Shown here piece after piece: positions 11,193 through 26,709 of a DNA stretch of 64,000 nt (position 1 is the stretch's first letter; each line of letters opens with the position of its first letter). The stretch lies in NCBI GenBank assembly GCA_903839845.1, contig CAIMEA010000193.1, forward strand, positions 25,533-89,532, written 5' to 3'. A program made the position numbers and the translations under genes. Source of the stretch: an uncultured Hyphomicrobiales bacterium. Its GTDB lineage: Bacteria; Pseudomonadota; Alphaproteobacteria; Rhizobiales; Xanthobacteraceae. The notes beneath the pieces are model-generated. The model was not told the origin of the DNA, ran no database searches, and worked only from the letters and a program-made list of their open reading frames with translations.

Positions 11193-11195
11193 GCT

Positions 11196-12791
11196 ATGGC
11201 TGTCAGCGCCAACAGGCTCGAACTGTTGCAAATCGCCGATGCGGTGGCCCGCGAAAAGTCGATCGACCGTGGCATCGTCATCGCGGCGATGGAAGACGCC
11301 ATCGCCAAGGCGGCCCGCTCGCGCTACGGCGCCGAGACCGACGTGCACGCCGAGATCGAACCGAAGACGGGCGAGCTGCGGCTGTCGCGCCACATGCTGG
11401 TGGCCGAGGCGGTCGAGAATTCGTCGAACCAGATCACGCTGGAAGACGCACGCAAGCGCCACCCGGCGGCGCAAGTCGGCGACACCATCGCCGATCCGTT
11501 GCCGCCGCTCGAATACGGCCGCATCGCCGCGCAATCGGCCAAGCAGGTCATCGTGCAGAAGGTGCGCGAAGCCGAGCGCGACCGGCAATATGCCGAATAC
11601 AAGGATCGCATCGGCGAGATCGTCAACGGTGTCGTCAAGCGCGTCGAATACGGCAACGTGGTGGTTGATCTCGGCCGCGGCGAAGCCATCGTGCGGCGGG
11701 ACGAAATGTTGCCGCGCGAAGTGTTCCGCAATGGCGACCGCATCCGCGCCTATATCTACGACGTGCGCCGCGAGCCGCGCGGCCCGCAGATTTTCCTGTC
11801 GCGCACGCATCCGCAGTTCACCGCCAAGCTGTTCGCCCAGGAAGTGCCGGAAATCTATGACGGCATCGTCGAAGTGAAGGCGGTCGCCCGCGACCCCGGT
11901 TCGCGCGCCAAGATCGCCGTCATCTCGCGCGATTCGTCGGTCGATCCGGTCGGCGCCTGCGTCGGTATGCGCGGTTCGCGCGTGCAGGCCGTGGTGAATG
12001 AATTGCAGGGCGAGAAGATCGACATCATCCCGTGGTCGGCCGATATCGCCACTTTCGTCGTCAACGCGCTGGCCCCGGCCGAAGTCGCCAAGGTCGTGCT
12101 CGACGAAGACAAGGAACGCATCGAAGTCGTGGTGCCGGATGCGCAGCTGTCGCTGGCCATCGGCCGTCGCGGCCAGAACGTGCGTCTGGCGTCGCAACTG
12201 ACCGGCTGGGATATCGACATCCTCACCGAGCAGGAAGAATCCGAACGCCGCACCGCCGAGTTCGAGAGCCGCACCAAGATTTTCGTCGAAGCGCTCAATC
12301 TCGACGAAGTGGTCGGCCAGTTGCTCGCCGCCGAAGGCTTCGGCTCGATCGAGGAACTCGCCATGGTCGACGAAAAGGAAATCGCCGGCATCGAAGGCTT
12401 CGACGAAGAAACCGCGCGCGAGTTGCAGGAGCGCGCCAAGGAATATCTATCCAAGCAGGAGAGCGAATTGGACGACAAGCGCAAGGAACTGGGCGTTGCC
12501 GACGATGTGCGGGACGTGCCCGGGATCACCACGGCGATGCTCGTCAAGCTCGGCGAAAACGGCGTCAAGACGGTCGAGGACCTCGCCGGTTGTGCCACCG
12601 ACGATCTGGTCGGCTGGACCGAACGCAAGGACGGCGAGACCAAGCACGAGCCGGGCTATTTCGATGGCCTCAACATCGCGCGCGAAGATGCCGAGTCGAT
12701 CGTCATGCAGGCGCGCCTGAAGGCGGGCTGGATCACCGAGGCGGAACTCGCGCCGAAGGCTGCTGAGGAAGAACCGGCCGTGGAAGCCTAA
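11196..12791 (+). CDS. nusA: transcription termination/antitermination protein NusA
   Basis: N-terminal domain, S1, KH (GACVGMRGSRVQAVVNELQGEKIDI) and C-terminal helix-hairpin-helix repeats. Confidence 0.98.
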   Translation: MAVSANRLELLQIADAVAREKSIDRGIVIAAMEDAIAKAARSRYGAETDVHAEIEPKTGELRLSRHMLVAEAVENSSNQITLEDARKRHPAAQVGDTIADPLPPLEYGRIAAQSAKQVIVQKVREAERDRQYAEYKDRIGEIVNGVVKRVEYGNVVVDLGRGEAIVRRDEMLPREVFRNGDRIRAYIYDVRREPRGPQIFLSRTHPQFTAKLFAQEVPEIYDGIVEVKAVARDPGSRAKIAVISRDSSVDPVGACVGMRGSRVQAVVNELQGEKIDIIPWSADIATFVVNALAPAEVAKVVLDEDKERIEVVVPDAQLSLAIGRRGQNVRLASQLTGWDIDILTEQEESERRTAEFESRTKIFVEALNLDEVVGQLLAAEGFGSIEELAMVDEKEIAGIEGFDEETARELQERAKEYLSKQESELDDKRKELGVADDVRDVPGITTAMLVKLGENGVKTVEDLAGCATDDLVGWTERKDGETKHEPGYFDGLNIAREDAESIVMQARLKAGWITEAELAPKAAEEEPAVEA

Positions 12792-12809
12792 AGGAGAATC
12801 GACATCGGA

Positions 12810-13540
12810 ATGCTGGCCACAGCACAGGAGAGCGAACTCGACCGCGGCGCGACCAGCGTCGGCGCGGGCGCGGAACGCTTCTGTGCCTTGACCCGCACTT
12901 TGTTGCCGGTGTCGGACATGATCCGCTTTGTCGTCGGGCCGGCTGGTCAAGCCGTTCCCGACGTCAAGCGCAAGCTGCCGGGCCGCGGCATCTGGATTAC
13001 CGCGCGGCGGGCGTCGATCGAGGAAGCCGTCAAACGCAACGTTTTTGCGCGCGGCTTCAAGCGCGATCTCAAGGTTGCCGGCAACCTGGCCGACGAAACC
13101 GAGCGCCTTCTGGTCCGCGCCGCGCTCGATGCTTTGGCGATGGCCGGCAAAGCGGGCGCTGTGATCGGCGGTTTTGCCAAGGTCGAAGCCGCGCTCGGCC
13201 ATGGCGAGGTTTTGGCGCTGATTCATGCCTCGGACGGCGCCGATGACGGCAAGCGCAAGCTGATGGCCGCGTTTCGGCGCGCCAGGGGCGAAGAATCGGG
13301 TGAAATCGACGTTATTTCTATTTTCGACGGCACCGAATTGGATTTGGCATTGAACCGCCTAAATGTGGTACATGCTGCCCTGCTTGCCGGCCCCGGGAGC
13401 GAGACTTTTCTCGCTCGCGTCAAGCGCCTGCAGCGCTTTCGGTCCGGAAACTCTCCCGATGCGGTTGGCGCGCAAGCGCTGGCGGATGATGCACACGATT
13501 TGAATGCACCGGCGGATGGTGCCCAAGGAAACAGTACGGA

Positions 13541-13544
<4 letters not shown>
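12810..13544 (+). CDS. YlxR-family RNA-binding protein (DUF448)
   Basis: [43 protein letters not shown]; between nusA and infB. Confidence 0.93.
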
Positions 13545-16081
<2,537 letters not shown>

Positions 16082-16130
16082 GTCCAAATCTCGCGGCTTC
16101 GGAATAGAAACGTTTTCGCCATTTTCCACC

Positions 16131-16283
16131 GTCATGCCCGGCCTTGTGCCGGGCATCCACGCCTTCCTTCATTGAAGGAAGCAAGACGTGGATGGCGACA
16201 AAAGTCGGGCCTGCCCGACTTTTGCAAGGTTAGCTGCTCCAAGTCGGATATATCCGACTTGGAGTGACAAGCCCGGCCATGAC
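16131..16283. repeat. Family A repeat interrupted by a nested double-palindrome segment
   Basis: Family A arms at 16131-16196 and 16266-16283; inside lie aaaagtcgggc-ct-gcccgactttt (16200-16223) and tccaagtcggatatatccgacttgga (16238-16263). Confidence 0.8.
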
Positions 16284-16308
16284 GAATTGCAACGCAATTG
16301 GTTATGTC

Positions 16309-16728
16309 ATGTCACGAAGCAAGAAGCCCAAGCGCGAAGGCGCGTCGCCCCTCGGCCAGTCGCAGCGCCAGTTGCGCGTCGGCGAACTGGTGCGTCACGC
16401 CGTCGCTTCGCTGCTGGCGCGCGGCGAAGTGCACGATCCCGTCATCGAGGGCCATCTCATCACCGTGCCGGAAGTGCGCATGTCGCCCGATCTGCGGCTC
16501 GCCACTGTCTACGTCATGCCTTTGGCAGGCCGCGACGCGGATGAAGTCGTCGCCGCGCTCGAGCGCAACAAGAAATACATGCGCGGCGAAGTCGCGCACG
16601 CGGTCAATCTGAAATTCGCGCCGGACCTGCGCTTCCACATCGACAACCGGTTCGAGGAGGCCGAGCGCATCGACAAGCTTTTGCGTTCGCCGGAAGTGCG
16701 CCGCGATCTGGAAAAGGACGACGAGTGA
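16309..16728 (+). CDS. rbfA: 30S ribosome-binding factor A
   Basis: [45 protein letters not shown]; start revised from 16264. Confidence 0.95.
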   Translation: MSRSKKPKREGASPLGQSQRQLRVGELVRHAVASLLARGEVHDPVIEGHLITVPEVRMSPDLRLATVYVMPLAGRDADEVVAALERNKKYMRGEVAHAVNLKFAPDLRFHIDNRFEEAERIDKLLRSPEVRRDLEKDDE

Positions 16729-17852
16729 CCGATATCGAAGCCGACAAGCTCACTCGGCCTCATGGTGAGGAGGGCCAAAGGCCCGTCTCGAACCATGGGG
16801 CCGCCCCATCCTTCGAGACGCCTGCTTCGCAGGCTCCTCAGGATGAGGGCGGAATTGGCGGGAGTGACCACCACGCCCCCCGCGAAAAGAAAAAGCAGTT
16901 CAAGCGCGACAAGCGTGACGTGCATGGCTGGGTCGTGCTCGACAAGCCGCTCGGCATGACCTCGACCCACGCGGTGAGCGTCATCAAGCGGCTGTTTTCG
17001 GCCAAGCGGGCAGGCCACGCTGGAACGCTCGATCCGCTGGCCACCGGCTGCCTGCCGATCGCGCTGGGCGAGGCGACCAAGACGGTGCCCTTCGTCCAGG
17101 ACAGCCGCAAACTGTATCGATTTACCGTCCAATGGGGCGAACAGCGCGATACCGACGATTCCGAGGGTAAAATCACCCAATCGAGCGACAAGCGCCCGAC
17201 CGCGGATGAAATCCGCGCGGTTTTGCCGAATTACGTCGGCACCATCGAACAGATCCCGCCGCAGTTTTCCGCCATCAAGATCGAGGGCGAACGCGCCTAT
17301 GACCTCGCCCGGGACGGTCAGACCGTCGAATTGAAGGCGAGAACCGTCGATATCGGCCGTTTGGAGCTGGTTGAGGTGCCCGATGCCGACCATGCCGTGC
17401 TGGAAGCCGAATGCGGTAAAGGAACTTACGTTCGCTCGCTGGCCCGCGATATCGGCCTGGCGCTCGGCTGTTTCGGCCATGTCAGCGCGCTGCGCCGGGT
17501 CTCGGTCGGCTCGTTTACCGACGAAACCATGATTCCACTGGAAGATTTGGAGGCCCTGTGCCATAGAGCCGCTGCCGGTGAGGGAAGCCTCGCCGACGCG
17601 CTCATGCCCGTCGAAACCGCGCTGGACGACATCCCGGCGCTGGCTGTTGACGGGTCTGATGCGGCAAGGCTCCGCCGGGGCCAAGCCGTTTTGTTGCGCG
17701 GACGGGACGCTCCCAATTTTCGCGGTCCGGTCTATGTCACGGTATCAGGCCGGCTCTTGGCCCTTGCCGACATGGACCACGGCGAAATCGTCCCCAAGCG
17801 TGTTTTTAACCTGGCCGGGCTGTTGGGCAGCGCCGGACGCAAGAGAGGATAA
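16725..17852 (+). CDS. truB: tRNA pseudouridine(55) synthase
   Basis: [49 protein letters not shown]. Confidence 0.96.
   Translation: MTDIEADKLTRPHGEEGQRPVSNHGAAPSFETPASQAPQDEGGIGGSDHHAPREKKKQFKRDKRDVHGWVVLDKPLGMTSTHAVSVIKRLFSAKRAGHAGTLDPLATGCLPIALGEATKTVPFVQDSRKLYRFTVQWGEQRDTDDSEGKITQSSDKRPTADEIRAVLPNYVGTIEQIPPQFSAIKIEGERAYDLARDGQTVELKARTVDIGRLELVEVPDADHAVLEAECGKGTYVRSLARDIGLALGCFGHVSALRRVSVGSFTDETMIPLEDLEALCHRAAAGEGSLADALMPVETALDDIPALAVDGSDAARLRRGQAVLLRGRDAPNFRGPVYVTVSGRLLALADMDHGEIVPKRVFNLAGLLGSAGRKRG
16758..16850 (+). repeat. Palindromic repeat (family D) in frame within the truB 5' coding region
   Basis: cctcatggtgaggagggccaaaggcccgtctcgaaccatggggccgccccatccttcgagacgcctgcttcgcaggctcctcaggatgagggc; 93 nt = 31 codons, starts on a codon boundary. 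Confidence 0.8.
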
Positions 17853-17855
17853 CCG

Positions 17856-18125
17856 ATGTCGCTAACGACCGAACGCAAGGCCGAAGTGATCAAGGCCAAT
17901 GCGACCAAGACCGGCGATACTGGATCGCCGGAAGTGCAAGTGGCGATTTTGTCGGAACGCATCAATACGCTGACCGACCACTTCAAGCAGCACACCAAGG
18001 ACAATCATTCCCGGCGCGGCCTTCTCAAGATGGTGTCGACGCGGCGTTCGCTGCTCGACTATCTCAAGAAGACCGATGAGGCGCGTTACAAGGCGCTGAT
18101 CGAGAAGCTCGGCATCCGCCGTTAA
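17856..18125 (+). CDS. rpsO: 30S ribosomal protein S15
   Basis: [39 protein letters not shown]. Confidence 0.98.
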   Translation: MSLTTERKAEVIKANATKTGDTGSPEVQVAILSERINTLTDHFKQHTKDNHSRRGLLKMVSTRRSLLDYLKKTDEARYKALIEKLGIRR

Positions 18126-18131
18126 AATTGT

Positions 18132-18168
18132 AGCGCGCGCGGGGCTTTAAAAGCCTCGCGCGCTTTTT
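18132..18168 (+). terminator. rpsO terminator/hairpin
   Basis: agcgcgcgcggggctttaaaagcctcgcgcgctttttg. Confidence 0.75.
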
Positions 18169-18402
18169 GCATGCGAAGCGGACGCATTAAGCGTCCGTCA
18201 TTTAAGTCCGGCGGCGATGGCGCCACCGGACAATCAGGGACCGGGCGATAGGCGTCCGGTCATACAAAGCCGATGTTCTTTGAAGTCATGGCAGGATCGC
18301 CAGACGCTGTTCGCACCCCGCTTATGTGGGCGTGCGGTACAGTCTCTCGCCGTCTTGCTCATGGCTTTGAGGCTCTGGCCGAAACCATGAGAGAAAACCG
18401 CA

Positions 18403-20550
<2,148 letters not shown>

Positions 20551-20559
20551 TAAAACCCC

Positions 20560-20647
20560 GTCATGGCCGGGCTTGTCCCGGCCATCCACGTCTTGCTTAT
20601 TAAGAAGAATGTAAGTCGTGGATGCCCGGCACAAGGCCGGGCATGAC
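20560..20647. repeat. Palindromic intergenic repeat, family A
   Basis: gtcatggccgggcttgtcccggccatccacgtcttgc…gtcgtggatgcccggcacaaggccgggcatgac. Confidence 0.85.
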
Positions 20648-20666
20648 GAGCTTGGTGAATTTAAAA

Positions 20667-20694
20667 GGGCGGCCCTCGGGCCGCCCTTTTTTTG
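20667..20694. terminator. Terminator between convergent pnp and the hydrolase gene
   Basis: agggcggccctcgggccgcccttttttt. Confidence 0.8.
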
Positions 20695-20698
20695 TTCG

Positions 20699-21577
20699 CT
20701 AGGCTTTGAGAAACGCGAGCAGAAGTTTGTTGACCGCGTCCGGCGCTTCGCGCGTCGGAAAATGCCCAACGCCGTCGAGCACGACGCGCCGGTAGCCGCC
20801 GGTAAAATATTTGTCCTTGCCGTCGGTCGTTGCCGCCAGAGTCACGCCATCGGCGCCGCCCTGGATCATCAAGGTCGGCACGGAAATCGACCGCGTCGCC
20901 ATCGCGCGCCGATCGAGATCGCCATGGCGCGGGTCTTTGGCGGCCTCGCCCCAGCGCACGGTGTACGAATGCAGCGTGATGTCCGGCCAATCCGGATTCT
21001 CGAACGACTTCGCCGTCGCCGCGAATTCTTCCTCGCTGAACCAGCCTTGCGGCGCCCAGGTTTCCCACTGGATGCGTGCGAAAGATTTAGGGTCGCGCCG
21101 CACCGTCTCCTTGCCGCGCTTGGTCGCCATGAACCACTGGTACCAATATTTGCGCACCTGCTCGAGCGATGGCGTCGACAGTTCGCCGGGCGCCCAGCCG
21201 ACCGATAGCGCGGCGATGCGCGTGACGCATTCTGGAAACGTCGCGGCCAGCACGTAGGCAATGCGCGCACCCCAATCGTGGCCGACGACGGCGAATGTCT
21301 TCAAGGCCAGTGCGTCGGCAAGATCGACCGCGTCCTGCGCCATCGCCACCATCTCGCCGGAGCGCGGCGTCGTGTCCGACAGAAACGACGTCGCGCCGAA
21401 GCCGCGCAGATAGGGCACGATGGTTCTGAAGCCCGCCGCCTGGAGCGCGGGCACGACGGCATCGTACGTGCGCGGATCGTCCGGCCAGCCATGCAGCAGC
21501 AAAACCGGCGGTCCGTCTTTGGGACCGCCATCCTCGTAGGCGATGCGCAATATCGGCGTGGTGGCGAATTGGCTCAT
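20699..21577 (-). CDS. alpha/beta hydrolase (epoxide hydrolase-like)
   Basis: PPVLLLHGWPDDPRTYDAVVPALQAAGFRTIVPYLRGFG, VGHDWGARIAYVLA nucleophile elbow. Confidence 0.88.
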   Translation of the reverse strand: MSQFATTPILRIAYEDGGPKDGPPVLLLHGWPDDPRTYDAVVPALQAAGFRTIVPYLRGFGATSFLSDTTPRSGEMVAMAQDAVDLADALALKTFAVVGHDWGARIAYVLAATFPECVTRIAALSVGWAPGELSTPSLEQVRKYWYQWFMATKRGKETVRRDPKSFARIQWETWAPQGWFSEEEFAATAKSFENPDWPDITLHSYTVRWGEAAKDPRHGDLDRRAMATRSISVPTLMIQGGADGVTLAATTDGKDKYFTGGYRRVVLDGVGHFPTREAPDAVNKLLLAFLKA

Positions 21578-21647
21578 GGGTGAATGATCGTCCGGTCCGC
21601 GAAGGCTCGCAAGCCATCCGCGGCCGCTTCCGCGAAACCCGCCTTTC

Positions 21648-21663
21648 TGTGACCCCGGTCACA
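21648..21663. promoter_or_regulatory. CRP-type palindrome TGTGA-N6-TCACA (site 1)
   Basis: tgtgaccccggtcaca; TAGTTT at 21685-21690 would place the site centre at -41.5. Confidence 0.7.
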
Positions 21664-21737
21664 GCAGCGCCTCGCCCGGCGGCCTAGTTTTCAATCATCG
21701 GAAACGGGCCGCACGACCGCCAACAGGAGGGACGACA

Positions 21738-21956
21738 ATGCGGAAGACCATCATTCTCGCGATCTTCACCCTGCTCTTGGCGGTTGCCACGCTCGTGACC
21801 AATGTCGTCAGCGCCTATACCGGCGGCGCCAACAGCGCTGCTTCAGCGACGCCGGCGCAGTTTCAGGCGCCGCAGCCGGTCCGGGCGCCTTTGCGGGCGC
21901 CCGCCCGTGTCAACACCATGCAGGCGTCGATCGCCTTGGAATTCAGATCGCTCTAA
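21738..21956 (+). CDS. Small hydrophobic/secreted protein, 72 aa, unknown function
   Basis: Strong SD aggaggg; MRKTIILAIFTLLLAVATLVTNVVSA signal/TM segment. Confidence 0.7.
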   Translation: MRKTIILAIFTLLLAVATLVTNVVSAYTGGANSAASATPAQFQAPQPVRAPLRAPARVNTMQASIALEFRSL

Positions 21957-21961
21957 CCCCG

Positions 21962-22080
21962 TCAGGGCTTCCTCCCCCAGGGGGGCCCTGACGCCGAGGG
22001 GCCTCTCCCCCAGGAGGCCCCTCGTCTTGAACCCCCACCCCGACTTCCCCAGCGGCCCGCTTGCGGGCCGCTTTTTTTGC
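21962..22080 (+). ncRNA. Candidate 3'-UTR-derived sRNA: two hairpins with a shared loop, C-rich linker, terminator
   Basis: gtcagggc…CTCCCCCAGG…gccctgac; gaggggcct-CTCCCCCAGG-aggcccctc; then agcggcccgcttgcgggccgcttttttt. Confidence 0.5.
22051..22079 (+). terminator. Rho-independent terminator
   Basis: agcggcccgcttgcgggccgcttttttt. Confidence 0.8.
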
Positions 22081-22110
22081 CAGGCCGGCGGCGTCCCGAA
22101 TCCAAACTTT

Positions 22111-22126
22111 TGTGACCCGGGTCACA
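22111..22126. promoter_or_regulatory. CRP-type palindrome TGTGA-N6-TCACA (site 2)
   Basis: tgtgacccgggtcaca, perfect palindrome; TAAATG at 22148-22153 lies at the same spacing as at site 1. Confidence 0.7.
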
Positions 22127-22212
22127 GCGTCCGCCGGTTGCTGTTCGTAAATGATTAACCATGGCAACCGGCCGCCAGGCTGGCCCGGTGCGGCAAACAA
22201 GGGAGCGGCATC

Positions 22213-22356
22213 ATGCGAAGCATCATCTTGATCGGCCTCACCTTCTTTGTGCTGGCCAGCACCGTCTGGGCCATCGATCTGGTGACCTATCATCCACAAC
22301 CGCTTAACGGCATCGATCCGCTTGGACCGCTCACGTTTAAGACCGCATTAAATTAG
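22213..22356 (+). CDS. Small hydrophobic protein, 47 aa, unknown (not in the supplied ORF track)
   Basis: MRSIILIGLTFFVLASTVWAIDLVTYHPQPLNGIDPLGPLTFKTALN; SD gggagcgg; N-terminus resembles the 72-aa ORF. Confidence 0.55.
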   Translation: MRSIILIGLTFFVLASTVWAIDLVTYHPQPLNGIDPLGPLTFKTALN

Positions 22357-22416
22357 AAGCAGAAGCCATTGCCCCGACTCCGCGAACCTCCGCATCTTTC
22401 TGCTAGAAAGGCAGGC

Positions 22417-23100
22417 ATGGCATCCGTACGCCCTGCCGGCACCAATCTTTTGTCAGACCTGCCCGGTCGCCTGGCCGCGCCGCTTCTGGCCGGTGCGACC
22501 GCGCGCAATCTCGCCGCCGACGAAGTGCTGTTCATGGCCGGCGATCCGGGCGACGGGCTTTACCGCGTTGACGAAGGACTGCTCAAGGTCAGCATCGCGT
22601 CGGCCAGCGGCGCCGAACGCATTCTCGCCATTCTCGGTCCCGGGTCGATCGTCGGCGATCTCGCCATTATCGACGGGCTGCCGCGGTCGGCCACGGTGAC
22701 GGCGTTACGCGATTGCAAGCTGCGCTTCCTCAGCCGCGCCGCGTTTGAAAAATTCGCCGCCGCTGAGCCGGCGATCTACAAATATCTTCTCAACGTGATG
22801 GCGGCGCGCCTGCGCGACACCGATGCGATCGTCGCGGCGGGAAGCTTTCTGCCGCTGAAGGGCCGCGTCGCGCGCGCGCTGCTCGATCTCGCGCACGCCT
22901 TTGGCAATGACGTCGGCTCAGGCCGCATCGTCATCCGGCAGAAATTGACCCAGACCGATCTCGCCAGCATGGCCGGCATCGCCCGCGAAAACGTCAGCCG
23001 CATCATGAATGAATGGATCCGCGCCAAGGTGGTGACGCGGCTGTCCGGTTATTATTGCCTGGAAGACCAGAAGAAGCTTCAGCGCGAGATTGATGTGTGA
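22417..23100 (+). CDS. Crp/Fnr family transcriptional regulator
   Basis: cNMP-binding-like fold (VGDLAIIDGLPRSATVTA) and HTH (TDLASMAGIARENVSRIMNEW). Confidence 0.92.
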   Translation: MASVRPAGTNLLSDLPGRLAAPLLAGATARNLAADEVLFMAGDPGDGLYRVDEGLLKVSIASASGAERILAILGPGSIVGDLAIIDGLPRSATVTALRDCKLRFLSRAAFEKFAAAEPAIYKYLLNVMAARLRDTDAIVAAGSFLPLKGRVARALLDLAHAFGNDVGSGRIVIRQKLTQTDLASMAGIARENVSRIMNEWIRAKVVTRLSGYYCLEDQKKLQREIDV

Positions 23101-23105
23101 CGATC

Positions 23106-23236
23106 GTCGTCCCCGCGAAAGCGGGGACCCATACGCCGCGGCGTGAATTCGAGGCGAGGCCAAAGCTGCCTTGCTTCTCCTTTCTCTTTCCATCGAAGGG
23201 TCAGGGGTTATGGGTCCCCGCCTTCGCGGGGACGAC
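23106..23236. repeat. Family B palindromic repeats flanking a short spacer
   Basis: gtccccgcgaaagcggggacccat … atgggtccccgccttcgcggggacgac. Confidence 0.8.
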
Positions 23237-23244
23237 AGGTTTCC

Positions 23245-24132
23245 TCACCGGCCCAGCGCCTCTTTCACCACCGCTCCCAAAGCCGCGAAGTCCTTGCCGC
23301 GTGGCGAGGTGCGCCGCCAGGCGAGCCCGATCGAACGGCCCGGCTCCGGCTCGGAGAAGCGCAAGAGCTTGACGCGCGCATCGCGTAATTCGGTATCGAT
23401 GGCGACTTCCGGCACCAGAGTGACGCCGTAGCCGTTCGCCACCATCTGCATCACCGTCGCCAGCGACGTCGCACCGAGACCTGCCGCCGCATCGCGCCGC
23501 TTGGTGGCGCAGAAGGCCAAAGCCTGATCGCGCAGACAGTGGCCCTCCTCCAGCAGAATAAGCCGCCGCTGATTGACATCGCTGATATCGACTCTGGCGA
23601 GAAGCGGCAGCGGGTCGCCGGCCGGCACCGCCAACAGGAAAGCATCGGTGAACAGCGGCAAGACTTCGACGTCGGCGGCCACCGCCGGCAGCGCCAGCAT
23701 GACGCAATCGATCTCGCCGCCGGCGAGTTCGTCGAGCAAGGCTTGCGTCAGCGTCTCGCGCACTTCCAGCCGCAGCGCCGGATACTGCTTCTGCAGCAGC
23801 GGCAAGACGCGCGGCAGGATGAATGGCGCCAGCGTCGGGATGATGCCGAGCACCAGCCGGCCGCTCAGCACGTCGCGGTGCCGCGCGAAATCGACCAGAT
23901 CGCGGCTGCCGGTGAGGATATGTTCAGCCCGGCGCGTCACCTCCTCGCCGATTTCGGTGAGGCCAATGTGGCCCGGCCGGCGCTCGATCAGTTCGGCGCC
24001 GATCTCGCGCTCCAGCTCGCGGATCTGCATCGACAAAGCCGGCTGGCTGACCGCGCAATCCTGCGCCGCCCGGCCAAAATGCCGGTGCCGCGCCAGCGAG
24101 GTCAGATAACGAAGCTGGCGCAAAGTGATCAT
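23245..24132 (-). CDS. oxyR: LysR-type hydrogen peroxide-responsive regulator
   Basis: MITLRQLRYLTSLARHRHFGRAAQDCAVSQPALSMQIRELE; redox Cys pair context GHCLRDQALAFC; divergent from katG. Confidence 0.9.
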   Translation of the reverse strand: MITLRQLRYLTSLARHRHFGRAAQDCAVSQPALSMQIRELEREIGAELIERRPGHIGLTEIGEEVTRRAEHILTGSRDLVDFARHRDVLSGRLVLGIIPTLAPFILPRVLPLLQKQYPALRLEVRETLTQALLDELAGGEIDCVMLALPAVAADVEVLPLFTDAFLLAVPAGDPLPLLARVDISDVNQRRLILLEEGHCLRDQALAFCATKRRDAAAGLGATSLATVMQMVANGYGVTLVPEVAIDTELRDARVKLLRFSEPEPGRSIGLAWRRTSPRGKDFAALGAVVKEALGR

Positions 24133-24189
24133 GGTTTCGGTCCTTGCCGATAATCTAAACTTATCGCTATGCCCAATCAATACGATTAG

Positions 24190-26460
<2,271 letters not shown>

Positions 26461-26593
26461 ATCACACCTTGTCATCACCGGGCCGGCGCGCAAGCGCCGT
26501 GACCCGGTGATCCCGCTTAGGAGGGCATCGTGCCAACCTGAGCGGGATGGCAGGGACAAGCCCGGCCATGACAGTGCGTGATGCCAAAACAAA

Positions 26594-26622
26594 ACGGCCG
26601 GGAATTTCCCGGCCGTTTTTAT
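26594..26622 (+). terminator. Terminator-like hairpin
   Basis: ggccgggaatttcccggccgttttta. Confidence 0.65.
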
Positions 26623-26629
26623 GTCTGCC

Positions 26630-26706
26630 GTCATGCCCCCGGAGGCGGGCATCCAGCACTTGCTATGCGTCAAAAAGAGCTGGGTCCCCGCTTTCGCGGG
26701 GACGAC
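26630..26706. repeat. Family B palindromic repeat
   Basis: gtcatgcccccggaggcgggcatccagc…gctgggtccccgctttcgcggggacgac. Confidence 0.8.
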
Positions 26707-26709
26707 GGG

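Noticed and set aside
23097-23431. Overlapping small ORFs between crp-like gene and oxyR
   Set aside because: Translations of family B repeats and the antisense of oxyR
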